This document shows positions 17,702 through 26,068 of a DNA stretch of 64,000 bases, one piece after another. The stretch is from assembly GCA_963626545.1 (NCBI GenBank), contig CAVFYJ010000001.1:1-64000 (forward strand). The letters are read 5' to 3'. Positions within the stretch are counted from its first letter, which is position 1; each line of letters starts with the position of its first letter. Origin of the DNA: Anthropogastromicrobium sp963626545 (GTDB lineage: Bacteria; Bacillota; Clostridia; Lachnospirales; Lachnospiraceae). A program made the translations under genes and the position numbers. The notes beneath the pieces are model-generated. The model saw nothing but the letters and a program-made list of their open reading frames with translations. It was not told the origin of the DNA and did no database searches.

Positions 17702-18466
17702 ATGAATCAGCAGCAAAAATACATTATCAATCTGCAGCGCAAATCAAGAGAACGAAAGCGCGAGCAGGCATTTGTAATCGAGGGAAGAAAGATGTTTGAG
17801 GAGGCTCCGACCAATCGTGTGACCATGATTGTCGCATCCGAGTCCTTCAGCAAGAGTAAGGAAGGAGCAGCACTCCTTAAGGGAAAGAAATTTGATGTCG
17901 TAAGTGACTCAATTTTCGAGACACTTTCTGATACAAAGACACCACAGGGAATTCTTGCCGTAGTAAAGCAGCAGCCATACGCATTTGAAGATCTGCTTGG
18001 CAAGGATACGTCGTCCTTTGTGCTCATTTTAGACCATTTACAGGATCCGGGAAATTTAGGAACGATCATGCGTGCGGCAGAGGCAGCTGGTGTGACTGGT
18101 ATCTTAATGAGCAGCGACTGTGTTGATATCTACAATCCAAAGACCATCCGCAGTACGATGGGCGCTCTTTACCGGGTACCATTTGTCGTATCAGGAGACT
18201 TTGCCGGTGACATTGAGCGATTAAAAAAGGCAGGTGTCAGCACCTATGCGGCTCATCTGGGCGCAACCATCAGCTACGAGGGAGCCGACTACAAAGAGCC
18301 TTGTGCATTCATGATCGGAAACGAGGCAAATGGTCTGTCGGATGAGGTAGCAGCGCTTGCCGACTGCAAAATTTTAATTCCGATGGCAGGAAAAGTGGAG
18401 TCCTTAAATGCAGCTATGGCAGCGACTGTTTTGATGTTTGAGGCAGCAAGACAGAGAAGAAACTAA
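17702..18466 (+). CDS. TrmH/SpoU-family rRNA 2'-O-methyltransferase
   Basis: SPOUT-fold RNA methyltransferase that should transfer a methyl group from SAM to a ribose 2'-hydroxyl, most likely in 23S rRNA (RlmB-like). The 254-residue product begins with a substrate-binding domain (ENLKRKS-like basic stretch, then EGRKMFEEAP) and carries the three SpoU motifs: LDHLQDPGNLGTIMRAAEA, FMIGNEANGLSDE and LIPMAGKVESLNAAMAA. I start it at ATG 17702, after GAGGG; the frame is open further upstream but without a ribosome site. The exact target nucleotide cannot be told from sequence. A terminator follows. Confidence 0.9.
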   Translation: MNQQQKYIINLQRKSRERKREQAFVIEGRKMFEEAPTNRVTMIVASESFSKSKEGAALLKGKKFDVVSDSIFETLSDTKTPQGILAVVKQQPYAFEDLLGKDTSSFVLILDHLQDPGNLGTIMRAAEAAGVTGILMSSDCVDIYNPKTIRSTMGALYRVPFVVSGDFAGDIERLKKAGVSTYAAHLGATISYEGADYKEPCAFMIGNEANGLSDEVAALADCKILIPMAGKVESLNAAMAATVLMFEAARQRRN

Positions 18467-18468
18467 TC

Positions 18469-18497
18469 TGCCAGTGGACAGCCCCTGGCTTTTTTAC
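18469..18497 (+). terminator. Terminator after the rRNA methyltransferase
   Basis: GCCAGTGG at 18470-18477 pairs with CCCCTGGC at 18482-18489 (one mismatch) around ACAG, followed by six T residues. Confidence 0.75.
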
Positions 18498-18530
18498 GAA
18501 ATTCGCGCGATCACCTCTCCCAGAAAGCAG

Positions 18531-18559
18531 TTGACAAGATTTATTAAAAATGTTACAAT
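18531..18559 (+). promoter_or_regulatory. Promoter of the SH3/lytic transglycosylase gene
   Basis: TTGACA at 18531-18536 and TACAAT at 18554-18559 with a 17-base spacer: the best -35/-10 match in the window. Confidence 0.85.
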
Positions 18560-18564
18560 GCGTC

Positions 18565-18581
18565 TGTAACAAAATTGTAAT
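18565..18581 (+). promoter_or_regulatory. WalR (YycF)-like box over the start of transcription
   Basis: TGTAAC-AAAAT-TGTAAT fits the published WalR direct-repeat consensus TGTWAH-N5-TGTWAH without mismatch. It sits just after the -10 of a cell-wall hydrolase gene. A further TGTTAC half-site overlaps the -10 at 18551-18556. Confidence 0.55.
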
Positions 18582-18624
18582 AAGTTTAATAAAGTTAAGA
18601 CAGATATTACAAAAATGTGATACT

Positions 18625-18670
18625 TTTCACTCTCAGAGAGTTGATTTTTGATCTCTTTGGGAGTGAAATC
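18625..18670 (+). promoter_or_regulatory. Leader hairpin before the SH3/lytic transglycosylase gene
   Basis: TTTCACTCTCAGAGAG pairs with CTCTTTGGGAGTGAAA (16 positions, wobbles only) around a T-rich loop. It ends about 20 bases before the start codon, next to the GGGAGAGG ribosome site. It is not followed by a T-tract. Confidence 0.65.
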
Positions 18671-18690
18671 AAAATTGGGAGAGGTTGTTT

Positions 18691-20736
18691 ATGAAAGCTA
18701 GAGTAAAAATTCTTGTGAATGGAGCGGCGGCGACGCTTTTAACAGGTGCAGTTGCGGCCGGACTTATTTTTACCTCAACAGGTGCACTCCAGACAAAGAA
18801 TAATGATATTCTCGCTGCACGTGAGCTTGATGAGACGCAGGAAGAGATGACAAGAGAGCAGGAGCCACAGAGTGAGGCCGATGCAGAACTCGCCAGCGCT
18901 GACCGCTATCAGCTGGGCATGCTGTGGGAGAATGAGCTGACAACAAACAAAACGACACAGGAAACAAAAGAGACAGATGAAACGGATGCAAAGAATACGC
19001 AGACCAGACAGATTTCCTTTAGTGCAGCATCCGCAAAGAGTCCGTTAGCGGATTATTTTTCTGATCAGGCACTGGTTGATCCGAATACCGTAGGCAATTA
19101 TCTGAATGTGCGTACACAGGCAGATGAAAGCGCAGAGGTAGTAAATACTATTTGTGGTGAAGAATTGGTCTCTGTTCTGGCAGAGGATGGAGATTGGACA
19201 AAGATTAGTGTTGATGATGTAGAGGGCTGGGTTAAGAGTGAGTACCTTTTAACAGGAGAGGATGCAGCGGAGTATATGCAGGAAAATGGTACGCTTTATG
19301 CGAGAGTTACCGTTCCGAACATGAATATTCGTCTTCGTCCATCCACGTCTGCTGATATTCTGGACGTAGCGTATGAGTACGATGCATATGAGGTTAGCAT
19401 GCTGGAGGATGGCTGGGTATACTGTGTATACGATGGCCCGATGAAGGGGTATCTTTCCGCAGACTGCATGGCAGTTTCGTATTCACTTGGTGAGACTTGG
19501 ATCAATACTGATATTGCACTGACAGAGAAAAACGCAAAGCTGCTTGGCGTTGCAGTAAATGAGAGCAGTGCTGAGAATTTTGCAGTGGCCTCTGCAAAGA
19601 TAAGCAATGCAGCAGTTAATGAGAATGAAACTACAACGTCCGCAGCAGAAAACACTACAACTACTGCAATGCTGAGTGTGCTTTCACCGGCACAGATGGC
19701 AGTACAGGAGTCCACAGCATCCAGCAATGATGTTCAGGTACAGGAAACGGCAAGCGTTCCGACATCAGTCGCACAGCAGGAGACACCGGCCGCATCGGAT
19801 GAAGTACCAGTATCTTCCGCCGCATCGGATTCTTCTGATAATGGTACAGCTACTCCTTCTGAGCCTGCACAGCAGCCGACATCCGAGAATGTACAGCCAA
19901 GTACAGAGCCAGAGCAGCCATCGAGTGAGGCTGTGACACTGACTGGTATCGAGGCATTTTACACTGGCAGCACCAAAGCCGAGGGTGATGTGGTTTACAG
20001 CAGTGAGGTTTACATAGTGGCTGCATACAGTGATGGCAATTTTGCGACCATTACCGAGGGCTGGTCTAGCAACGATATTGGTATGATGCTTCATGCAGGA
20101 GAGAATGTGATCACACTTTCCTATGGCGGATTTTCTTCCAACATTGTGATTACCGTAGCGACAGCATCATCTGCGCAGCCGACAGAGCCGAGCAACCCAG
20201 AGACGCAGCCGGATCCGACACAGCCAAGTGAGACGCAGCCAACGGAAACTCAGCCAACCGAAACACAGCCAACGGAAACTCAGCCAACCGAAACTGTACC
20301 GGAGACAACACCATCTGAAACGACACCGACCGGAAACATTCGCGTCAGCAACGTAGCACTCAGTAGTGATCTGACTCAGTATACATTGAATTTGTGCAGT
20401 CAGTACGGCGTAGACAGCTCTGTTATCTTCTCTGTTATGTATCATGAGAGCCACTTTAACGCAGGTGCGACAAGTGGAAAGGGTGCGCAGGGACTGATGC
20501 AGATCATTCCGAAATATAGTGCAGCCCGTATGGCAAAGCTTGGTGTGACAAACCTGTATGATCCGGCATCTAACATCTTAGTCGGAATCGATCTGCTTGC
20601 AGAATATTATTATACATATGGCAGCTGGAATCAGGCACTGACTGCATACCGTACTGGTAATGCAGGTGGCGATTCTTCCTATGCAGCAACCATTCTTGGA
20701 AGTGTTGGATTATTCCAGACCGTTTATTACGAGTAA
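18691..20736 (+). CDS. Secreted SH3-domain lytic transglycosylase
   Basis: Predicted cell-wall hydrolase of 681 residues. An N-terminal signal segment (KARVKILVNGAAATLLTGAVAA) is followed by a Glu/Thr-rich stretch, two bacterial SH3 repeats (about 133-190, LNVRTQADESAEV; about 206-260, MNIRLRPSTSADI), a long Ser/Thr/Pro/Glu linker, an Ig-like segment (about 413-492), a run of QPTET repeats (about 500-530), and a C-terminal SLT domain (about 566-680). The SLT domain has catalytic Glu586 in VMYHESHFN, plus GAQGLMQI and LTAYRTGNAG, so it should cleave the MurNAc-GlcNAc bond. It is likely tethered to the wall by the SH3 repeats. Start ATG 18691 follows GGGAGAGG. Its promoter carries a WalR-like box, as expected for a gene tuned to wall growth. 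Confidence 0.9.
   Translation: MKARVKILVNGAAATLLTGAVAAGLIFTSTGALQTKNNDILAARELDETQEEMTREQEPQSEADAELASADRYQLGMLWENELTTNKTTQETKETDETDAKNTQTRQISFSAASAKSPLADYFSDQALVDPNTVGNYLNVRTQADESAEVVNTICGEELVSVLAEDGDWTKISVDDVEGWVKSEYLLTGEDAAEYMQENGTLYARVTVPNMNIRLRPSTSADILDVAYEYDAYEVSMLEDGWVYCVYDGPMKGYLSADCMAVSYSLGETWINTDIALTEKNAKLLGVAVNESSAENFAVASAKISNAAVNENETTTSAAENTTTTAMLSVLSPAQMAVQESTASSNDVQVQETASVPTSVAQQETPAASDEVPVSSAASDSSDNGTATPSEPAQQPTSENVQPSTEPEQPSSEAVTLTGIEAFYTGSTKAEGDVVYSSEVYIVAAYSDGNFATITEGWSSNDIGMMLHAGENVITLSYGGFSSNIVITVATASSAQPTEPSNPETQPDPTQPSETQPTETQPTETQPTETQPTETVPETTPSETTPTGNIRVSNVALSSDLTQYTLNLCSQYGVDSSVIFSVMYHESHFNAGATSGKGAQGLMQIIPKYSAARMAKLGVTNLYDPASNILVGIDLLAEYYYTYGSWNQALTAYRTGNAGGDSSYAATILGSVGLFQTVYYE
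20216..20320 (+). repeat. In-frame QPTET-coding tandem repeat
   Basis: About five imperfect copies of a 15-base unit coding Gln-Pro-Thr-Glu-Thr lie in the linker of the lytic transglycosylase gene. It is a probable wall-spanning spacer and a likely site of length variation. Confidence 0.8.
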
Positions 20737-20801
20737 GCTACGAGACAATACATTTTTCATATGAGCATTGAATGAAATCAAATAAGCGAAAAATGTAAAA
20801 A

Positions 20802-20834
20802 AAGAGGTCATGTCTTTTTGGGACATGACCTCTT
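20802..20834 (-). terminator. arcC terminator (also faces the transglycosylase gene)
   Basis: AAGAGGTCATGTC at 20802-20814 and GACATGACCTCTT at 20822-20834 form a perfect 13-bp stem. The long T-tract is on the minus strand, so it mainly ends arcC. Confidence 0.9.
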
Positions 20835-20878
20835 GATTGTCTAAAAAACAAATTACAAGAATTTGCGTCAGAGCGTAA

Positions 20879-21811
20879 TTACTTCGTAATCGAAGTACCA
20901 GTCTTTCCTGCAAGGGCTTCCTTTACCTTATCCAGAGAGGTAATGATTGCCTTGCGGTTCTCACCAGCAGCAACAAAGCTTACAGCAGAAGCGAGCTTCG
21001 GAAGTTTGGTCTCCTTTGCCATGGTTCCACTGTCGATCAGTTCCATTGCATCTTCAACGGACAGATGATCTGGGGAGAATTCCTGCGGGGTATCTGCATG
21101 GATGACAAAACGCTCAGTAGCAGATAAGAACAATAGAACATCTGCATTTAACTCGTGAGCCATCTTTGCTGCGGTTGCATCCTTCTCGATAACAGCGCTG
21201 GCACCCTTTAAAACAGGGCCTTGTTCTAATACAGCGATACCGCCGCCACCAGCTGCGATAACGACCTGTCCTGCATCGGCAAGGGCACGGATTGCGTCGA
21301 TCTCATAGATTTCAATCGGGGCAGGGGAGGCAACGATACGACGGAAACCGCCTTCCTCTTCACGAACAAAATTACCCTTTTCACGCTCGGCCTGTGCCTG
21401 CTCAGCGGTCATAATACGTCCGATGGACTTGAGCGGATGACTGAATGCATGATCAAACGGATCAACTTTAACCTGTGTGATAATCGTAGATACGGTGTTG
21501 AAGATGCCTCTGCGAAGCAGTTCAGTACGGATCTCATTCTGAAGGTCAAATCCGATGTAACCCTGGCTCATAGCGCTGCAGACTGCCATAGGTGCAACGG
21601 TGAAATCCTGATGGGCATTACCAAACTCGGTCATTGCCATGTGGATCATACCAACCTGCGGACCATTGCTGTGTGTGATAACGATCTGATACTTTAACTC
21701 TGCAAGATCAGCGATTGCTTTTGCGGCTGCCTTTACAGCAACCTTTTGCTCTGGAAGCGTCTTTCCGAATGCATTGCGGCCAAGAGCAACAACTATTCTT
21801 TGTTTCGGCAT
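20879..21811 (-). CDS. arcC: Carbamate kinase
   Basis: Amino-acid-kinase-fold enzyme that interconverts carbamoyl phosphate plus ADP with carbamate plus ATP, usually to make ATP at the end of arginine, agmatine or purine breakdown. The 310-residue product keeps HSNGPQVG, AMSQGYIGFDLQNEI, FRRIVASPAPIEIYE, AAGGGGIAV, the EKDATAAKMA block and the terminal GKTGTSI. The first glycine-rich loop reads VALGRNAFG where most members have two glycines (ALGGNAL); an Arg or His at this place occurs in a clostridial subgroup, as far as I recall. No arcA or arcB lies nearby, so the source of carbamoyl phosphate is unclear. It is monocistronic with its own promoter and terminator. Confidence 0.92.
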   Translation of the reverse strand: MPKQRIVVALGRNAFGKTLPEQKVAVKAAAKAIADLAELKYQIVITHSNGPQVGMIHMAMTEFGNAHQDFTVAPMAVCSAMSQGYIGFDLQNEIRTELLRRGIFNTVSTIITQVKVDPFDHAFSHPLKSIGRIMTAEQAQAEREKGNFVREEEGGFRRIVASPAPIEIYEIDAIRALADAGQVVIAAGGGGIAVLEQGPVLKGASAVIEKDATAAKMAHELNADVLLFLSATERFVIHADTPQEFSPDHLSVEDAMELIDSGTMAKETKLPKLASAVSFVAAGENRKAIITSLDKVKEALAGKTGTSITK

Positions 21812-21885
21812 AGTGAAAACCTCCCTGTTGTGTTTTGCCGCAGCGCTTCGTTTTTCAGACAGACTGCGGTTTGTTTTTCCCTATC

Positions 21886-21914
21886 ATCATACCATTGCGC
21901 CCCTCACAAATCAA
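21886..21914 (-). promoter_or_regulatory. arcC promoter
   Basis: Minus-strand TTGATT (21914-21909) and TATGAT (21891-21886), spacer 17. The roughly 70-base leader can form a CCGCAG/CTGCGG hairpin (about 21832-21869). Confidence 0.7.
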
Positions 21915-21973
21915 CGAAAAATCGAAAATACTCGTAAAAAGTTTTCTTTCCAAAATCGAAAGCGGGGATTTGC

Positions 21974-22002
21974 TTGTATTTACGAAAAAATTATGATATG
22001 CT
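21974..22002 (+). promoter_or_regulatory. queA operon promoter
   Basis: TTGTAT at 21974-21979 and TATGCT at 21997-22002, spacer 17, about 45 bases before queA. Confidence 0.6.
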
Positions 22003-22046
22003 ACAGGAGTATTAAAGGGCTTTTTTATATTTGGAGGCAATAAACA

Positions 22047-23147
22047 ATGGAAATTACAGAAACAAAAGTAAATACAACAAACGAGACAGAACCAGAGACT
22101 GCAACACATCCGGCAGCTGTAATGGATATAAATGATTTTGACTATGATCTGCCACAGGAGTTGATCGCACAGGACCCGATTGAGGACCGCAGCAGCTCAC
22201 GACTTCTTCTGCTTGACAAGAAGACAGGCGAGACACAGGACAAGATTTTCAGAGATATTATTGACGAACTGAATCCGGGTGATTGTCTGGTTATCAATAA
22301 CACGAAGGTAATTCCAGCACGTCTGATGGGCGTAAAGGAAGATACCGGCGCACACATTGAGGTGCTTTTGTTAAAGAGAGAGCAGGATGATGTATGGGAA
22401 GTATTGGTAAAGCCGGGTAAGAAGGCAAAGTCGGGTACTGTGATCACCTTTGGCGATGGTCGCTTAAAGGCAGAGGTGCTTGAGGTCGTAGAGGATGGAA
22501 ACAGAAAGATTCGTTTCTCCTATCAGGGTATCTTTGAGGAGATTCTTGATGAACTTGGACAGATGCCGCTGCCACCGTATATCACACACCAGTTACAGGA
22601 CAAGAATCGTTATCAGACAGTTTACGCAAAGTATGAGGGTTCTGCCGCTGCACCGACAGCTGGACTTCATTTTACAAAGGAATTGTTAAAGAAGATCGAA
22701 GAGAAGGGCGTTGTAATTGCAAGCGTAACGCTTCATGTCGGTTTGGGAACCTTCCGTCCGGTTAAAGTTGAGAATGTATTGGAGCATCATATGCATTCTG
22801 AGTTCTATCGCATTGAGCCAGAGGAGGCAGAGAAGATCAATGCTGCAAAGAAGGCTGGAAAGCGTGTTATTGCAGTCGGAACTACGAGCTGCCGTACACT
22901 TGAGTCAGCATCTACTCCAGATGGCGTTTTAAAGGCACAGAGCGGATGGACGGATATTTTCATTTACCCAGGTTATAAGTTTAAGATGGTGGATGCGCTG
23001 ATTACAAACTTCCACTTACCAAAATCTACGCTTGTAATGCTAGTATCTGCACTTGCGGGAAGAGAGCACATCTTAGCTGCTTACAAGGAGGCTGTTGAAA
23101 AGAAGTATCGTTTCTTCTCATTTGGCGATGCTATGTTTATTCACTAA
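22047..23147 (+). CDS. queA: S-adenosylmethionine:tRNA ribosyltransferase-isomerase
   Basis: Transfers the ribosyl part of SAM to preQ1 in tRNA to form epoxyqueuosine. The family core begins at DINDFDYDLPQELIAQ and includes RSSSRLLLLD, LVINNTKVIPARL, the SAM/active-site region AAPTAGLHFT and TLHVGLGTFRPV, and the final HLPKSTLVMLVSA. The ATG at 22047 has a clear GGAGG site, giving 366 residues with an extra 25-residue Thr/Glu-rich head. A start at the internal Met26 would give the usual length but lacks a ribosome site. It leads a run with rluF, ligA and metA at spacings of 28 to 84 bases. Confidence 0.96.
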   Translation: MEITETKVNTTNETEPETATHPAAVMDINDFDYDLPQELIAQDPIEDRSSSRLLLLDKKTGETQDKIFRDIIDELNPGDCLVINNTKVIPARLMGVKEDTGAHIEVLLLKREQDDVWEVLVKPGKKAKSGTVITFGDGRLKAEVLEVVEDGNRKIRFSYQGIFEEILDELGQMPLPPYITHQLQDKNRYQTVYAKYEGSAAAPTAGLHFTKELLKKIEEKGVVIASVTLHVGLGTFRPVKVENVLEHHMHSEFYRIEPEEAEKINAAKKAGKRVIAVGTTSCRTLESASTPDGVLKAQSGWTDIFIYPGYKFKMVDALITNFHLPKSTLVMLVSALAGREHILAAYKEAVEKKYRFFSFGDAMFIH

Positions 23148-23175
23148 TTATAATTCAGAAAGGACACCTATATAT

Positions 23176-23886
23176 ATGGAAGAAACAGTTCGTTTAAACA
23201 AATTTTTGAGCGAAAAAGGAATCTGTTCTCGCCGTGAGGCAGACCGTCTCGTCGATGAGGGAAAGATCACAGTCAACGGTGTGCGTGCCGTTATGGGTCA
23301 GAAGGTCAGCAGCGCAGATGAGATCGTTGTTGATGGAAAGAAAGTCAGCACAAAGAAGGTAAAGCCAGTGCTGATCGCAGTCAATAAGCCAGCAGGAATC
23401 GTATGTACCACAGCACGCTTTGAGGGTGAGCGAAACATTGTCGATATGGTAAAATATCCGACTAGAATTTACCCGATTGGTCGTCTGGATAAGGAGTCTG
23501 AGGGATTGATTTTAATGACCAATCTTGGTGATCTGGCAAACGAGATCTCAAAGGCAAGCAATGCACACGAGAAGGAGTATGTTGTCACTGTAAACAATCA
23601 GGTAACAGAGAGTTTCTTAGACCGTTTGAGAAAAGGAATGCATCTGGATGAATTAAATGCGGACACGATGCCGTGTGTCTGCACAAAGACTGGAAACAGA
23701 GAGTTCCATATCATCTTAAAGCAGGGCTTAAACCGTCAGATTCGTCGTATGTGTGCAGCTTGTGGTTACCGTGTAGAGACCTTAAAGCGAATCCGTATCA
23801 TGAACATTCATCTGGGCAACATTCCGCAGGGAAATTTCCGCAATGTAACCGATGCAGAGTTTGATAAGTTGATAAAAGATTTATAA
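23176..23886 (+). CDS. rluF: 23S rRNA pseudouridine synthase, RluF/RluB family
   Basis: Isomerises a uridine in 23S rRNA to pseudouridine. The 236-residue protein has an N-terminal S4 RNA-binding domain (VRLNKFLSEKGICSRREADR) and the RsuA-type catalytic domain with GRLDKESEGLILMTN, whose Asp is the nucleophile. KQGLNRQIRRM and RIRIMNIHLG match the RluF subgroup (E. coli uridine 2604) better than RluB. The basic C-terminal tail of E. coli RluF is absent. ATG 23176 follows AAAGGAC. It is cotranscribed with queA and ligA. Confidence 0.9.
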   Translation: MEETVRLNKFLSEKGICSRREADRLVDEGKITVNGVRAVMGQKVSSADEIVVDGKKVSTKKVKPVLIAVNKPAGIVCTTARFEGERNIVDMVKYPTRIYPIGRLDKESEGLILMTNLGDLANEISKASNAHEKEYVVTVNNQVTESFLDRLRKGMHLDELNADTMPCVCTKTGNREFHIILKQGLNRQIRRMCAACGYRVETLKRIRIMNIHLGNIPQGNFRNVTDAEFDKLIKDL

Positions 23887-23902
23887 GGATCCAAAACTAA
23901 AA

Positions 23903-23942
23903 GAATTCAGAGTTATACGAAATCGAAGTGTAGCTCTGAATA
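23903..23942 (+). promoter_or_regulatory. Hairpin between rluF and ligA
   Basis: ATTCAGAGTTATAC pairs with GTGTAGCTCTGAAT (wobbles only) across a short loop. No T-tract follows, so it may be a processing or attenuating hairpin rather than a terminator. Confidence 0.5.
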
Positions 23943-23970
23943 CGACTATTATTTAGAAGGCAGGTTTATT

Positions 23971-26031
23971 ATGTCCGATTTTGATCGTATGAAGGAGCTG
24001 GTGGAGCAGCTCGACGCGGCGGCGAGAGCCTATTATCAGGAGAGCAGAGAGCTGATGAGCAACAAGGAATACGATGCGCTCTATGATGAACTTGCCGCGC
24101 TTGAAAAAAAGACGGGGACAGTACTCGCCAAGAGTCCGACTGCACATGCAGGCTACGAGGTATTAAGCACACTTCCGAAGGAAGATCATCCGTCTCCGAT
24201 GCTGTCACTTGATAAGACAAAGGAAGTGCCGCAGCTGCAATCCTTTTTGGGGGAGCAGACAGGTGTTCTTTCATGGAAACTAGATGGTCTTACCATTGTG
24301 CTGACTTATGAAAATGGTACGTTATCAAAGGCAGTTACGCGTGGAAACGGTATTACGGGTGAGGTTGTCACGCAAAATGCCAGACAGTTTGAAAATCTTC
24401 CAACACGCATTCCATTTAAAGGACGCTTGGTATTGCGCGGGGAGGCTGTTATTTCCTACAAGGATTTTGAACGGATTAACGAGGAAAATCCGGACGCAGA
24501 TGCAAAGTACAAGAATCCGAGAAATTTGTGTGCCGGTTCCGTGCGTCAGTTAAATAGTCAGGTAACAGCGAGCCGCCATGTGCGTTTTATCGCGTTTGCG
24601 CTTGTCTCCGCAGAAGAAATACAGAAAGCAATGAATGATTTACCAGCAACTGTGGCTTCATCGGCAACTAATTCATTAGAAACAAGCACTGCACAGACGG
24701 ATGCTTCCGGCGACTTTCACAACTCCAGACGCGACCAGTTTGAGTGGCTGGCAGCGCAAGGTTTTGATGTGGTGCCATATCGCATGGTAACGGCAGCCAG
24801 TCTTCCTGAGAATGTTCAGTGGTTTTCTGAGCGCGTTGAGTCCAATGAGCTGCCATCCGATGGCTTAGTTCTTTTGATGGATGACATCGCTTATGGTGAA
24901 AGCCTTGGTCGTACCGCAAAATTCCCACGCAATGCTATGGCATTTAAATGGAAGGACGAGACCGCAGAGACAACACTTCGCGAGATTCACTGGAGTCCGT
25001 CACGCACAGGTCTGATCAATCCAGTTGCTGTATTTGATCCAGTTGAATTAGAGGGAACGACTGTGACGCGTGCGAGTGTTCACAACGTTTCGATCGTGGA
25101 AGGTTTAAAGCTTGGCATCGGGGATACAATCACCGTCTACAAGGCAAATATGATCATTCCACAGATCGCCGAGAACCTTACTAAGAGCAGTAAGCTGACG
25201 ATTCCGACTGTCTGTCCAGTTTGCGGTGGTCCGACAAAGATTGTGGTAAACGATGAAGTGAAATGCCTGTACTGTGAAAATCCAGATTGTACCGCAAAGC
25301 AAACAAAGGCATTTGAGCTATTTGTCAGCAGAAATGCTATGAATATGGAAGGCTTGTCGGAGGCAACTCTTGAGAAATTTATCGACTGCGGCTTTATTCA
25401 CAGCTTTGCCGATATTTTCCATTTAAGTGAGCACACAGCCGAAATCTGTGAGATGGATGGCTTTGGCGAGAAATCCTGCGCAAACCTTCTTTCTTCCATT
25501 GAGAAGGCAAGAAAGGTACAGTTGTCTGCTTTCATCTACGCGCTCGGCGTTCCAGGTATTGGCGTGGCAAATGCAAAGGTGCTTGCGCGAGCGTTTCACC
25601 AAAATCTGGATGAGCTTCGAGCCGCAACAGCAGAGGAACTTACCGAGATTGATGGAATCGGCGGTGTGATGGCAGAGGCCGTCTGTGCGTACTTCCGTGA
25701 TCCGCAGAAAATAGAGCAGTTAAATGCATTATTACAGGAAGTAGAACTGGTTCAAGAGGAAAACAACGAACAGCCATACCTTGCAAACCTCACCTTCGTA
25801 ATCACAGGCTCTGTCAATCACTTTGCAAACCGCACCGAACTGAAAAACTATATTGAAAAGCGAGGCGGAAAGGCGGCAGGAAGTGTGTCTGCGAAGACAA
25901 GCTATCTGATCAATAACGACAAAGAATCTACTTCATCCAAGAACAAAAAGGCAAAAGAACTGGGTGTTCCGATTCTTTCCGAAGAAGATTTTCTTTCCAT
26001 GTGCCAGAAGCTTGAAGTTAGCGAAGAATAA
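23971..26031 (+). CDS. ligA: NAD-dependent DNA ligase LigA
   Basis: Seals nicks using NAD as the AMP donor; essential for replication and repair. The 686-residue product has domain Ia (YYQESRELMSNKEYDALYDEL), adenylation Lys103 in SWKLDGLT, GEAVISYKDF, the OB-fold, a four-Cys zinc finger (CPVCGG and CLYCENPDC), helix-hairpin-helix repeats (IPGIGVANAK-like) and a C-terminal BRCT domain (LTFVITGSVNHFANRTELKN). A Ser/Thr/Ala-rich insert of about 35 residues (about 212-246) interrupts the adenylation domain, and the NAD-domain sequence diverges from the most common LigA. It may be a second ligase of the genome. The spacing to metA is 37 bases. Confidence 0.94.
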   Translation: MSDFDRMKELVEQLDAAARAYYQESRELMSNKEYDALYDELAALEKKTGTVLAKSPTAHAGYEVLSTLPKEDHPSPMLSLDKTKEVPQLQSFLGEQTGVLSWKLDGLTIVLTYENGTLSKAVTRGNGITGEVVTQNARQFENLPTRIPFKGRLVLRGEAVISYKDFERINEENPDADAKYKNPRNLCAGSVRQLNSQVTASRHVRFIAFALVSAEEIQKAMNDLPATVASSATNSLETSTAQTDASGDFHNSRRDQFEWLAAQGFDVVPYRMVTAASLPENVQWFSERVESNELPSDGLVLLMDDIAYGESLGRTAKFPRNAMAFKWKDETAETTLREIHWSPSRTGLINPVAVFDPVELEGTTVTRASVHNVSIVEGLKLGIGDTITVYKANMIIPQIAENLTKSSKLTIPTVCPVCGGPTKIVVNDEVKCLYCENPDCTAKQTKAFELFVSRNAMNMEGLSEATLEKFIDCGFIHSFADIFHLSEHTAEICEMDGFGEKSCANLLSSIEKARKVQLSAFIYALGVPGIGVANAKVLARAFHQNLDELRAATAEELTEIDGIGGVMAEAVCAYFRDPQKIEQLNALLQEVELVQEENNEQPYLANLTFVITGSVNHFANRTELKNYIEKRGGKAAGSVSAKTSYLINNDKESTSSKNKKAKELGVPILSEEDFLSMCQKLEVSEE

Positions 26032-26068
26032 AGCAACGTAACTATTTAAAGAGAAAAGAGAGTAAGTT

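Noticed and set aside
25990..26068. SAM riboswitch or T-box before metA
   Set aside because: Only 37 bases separate ligA and metA, too short for either.
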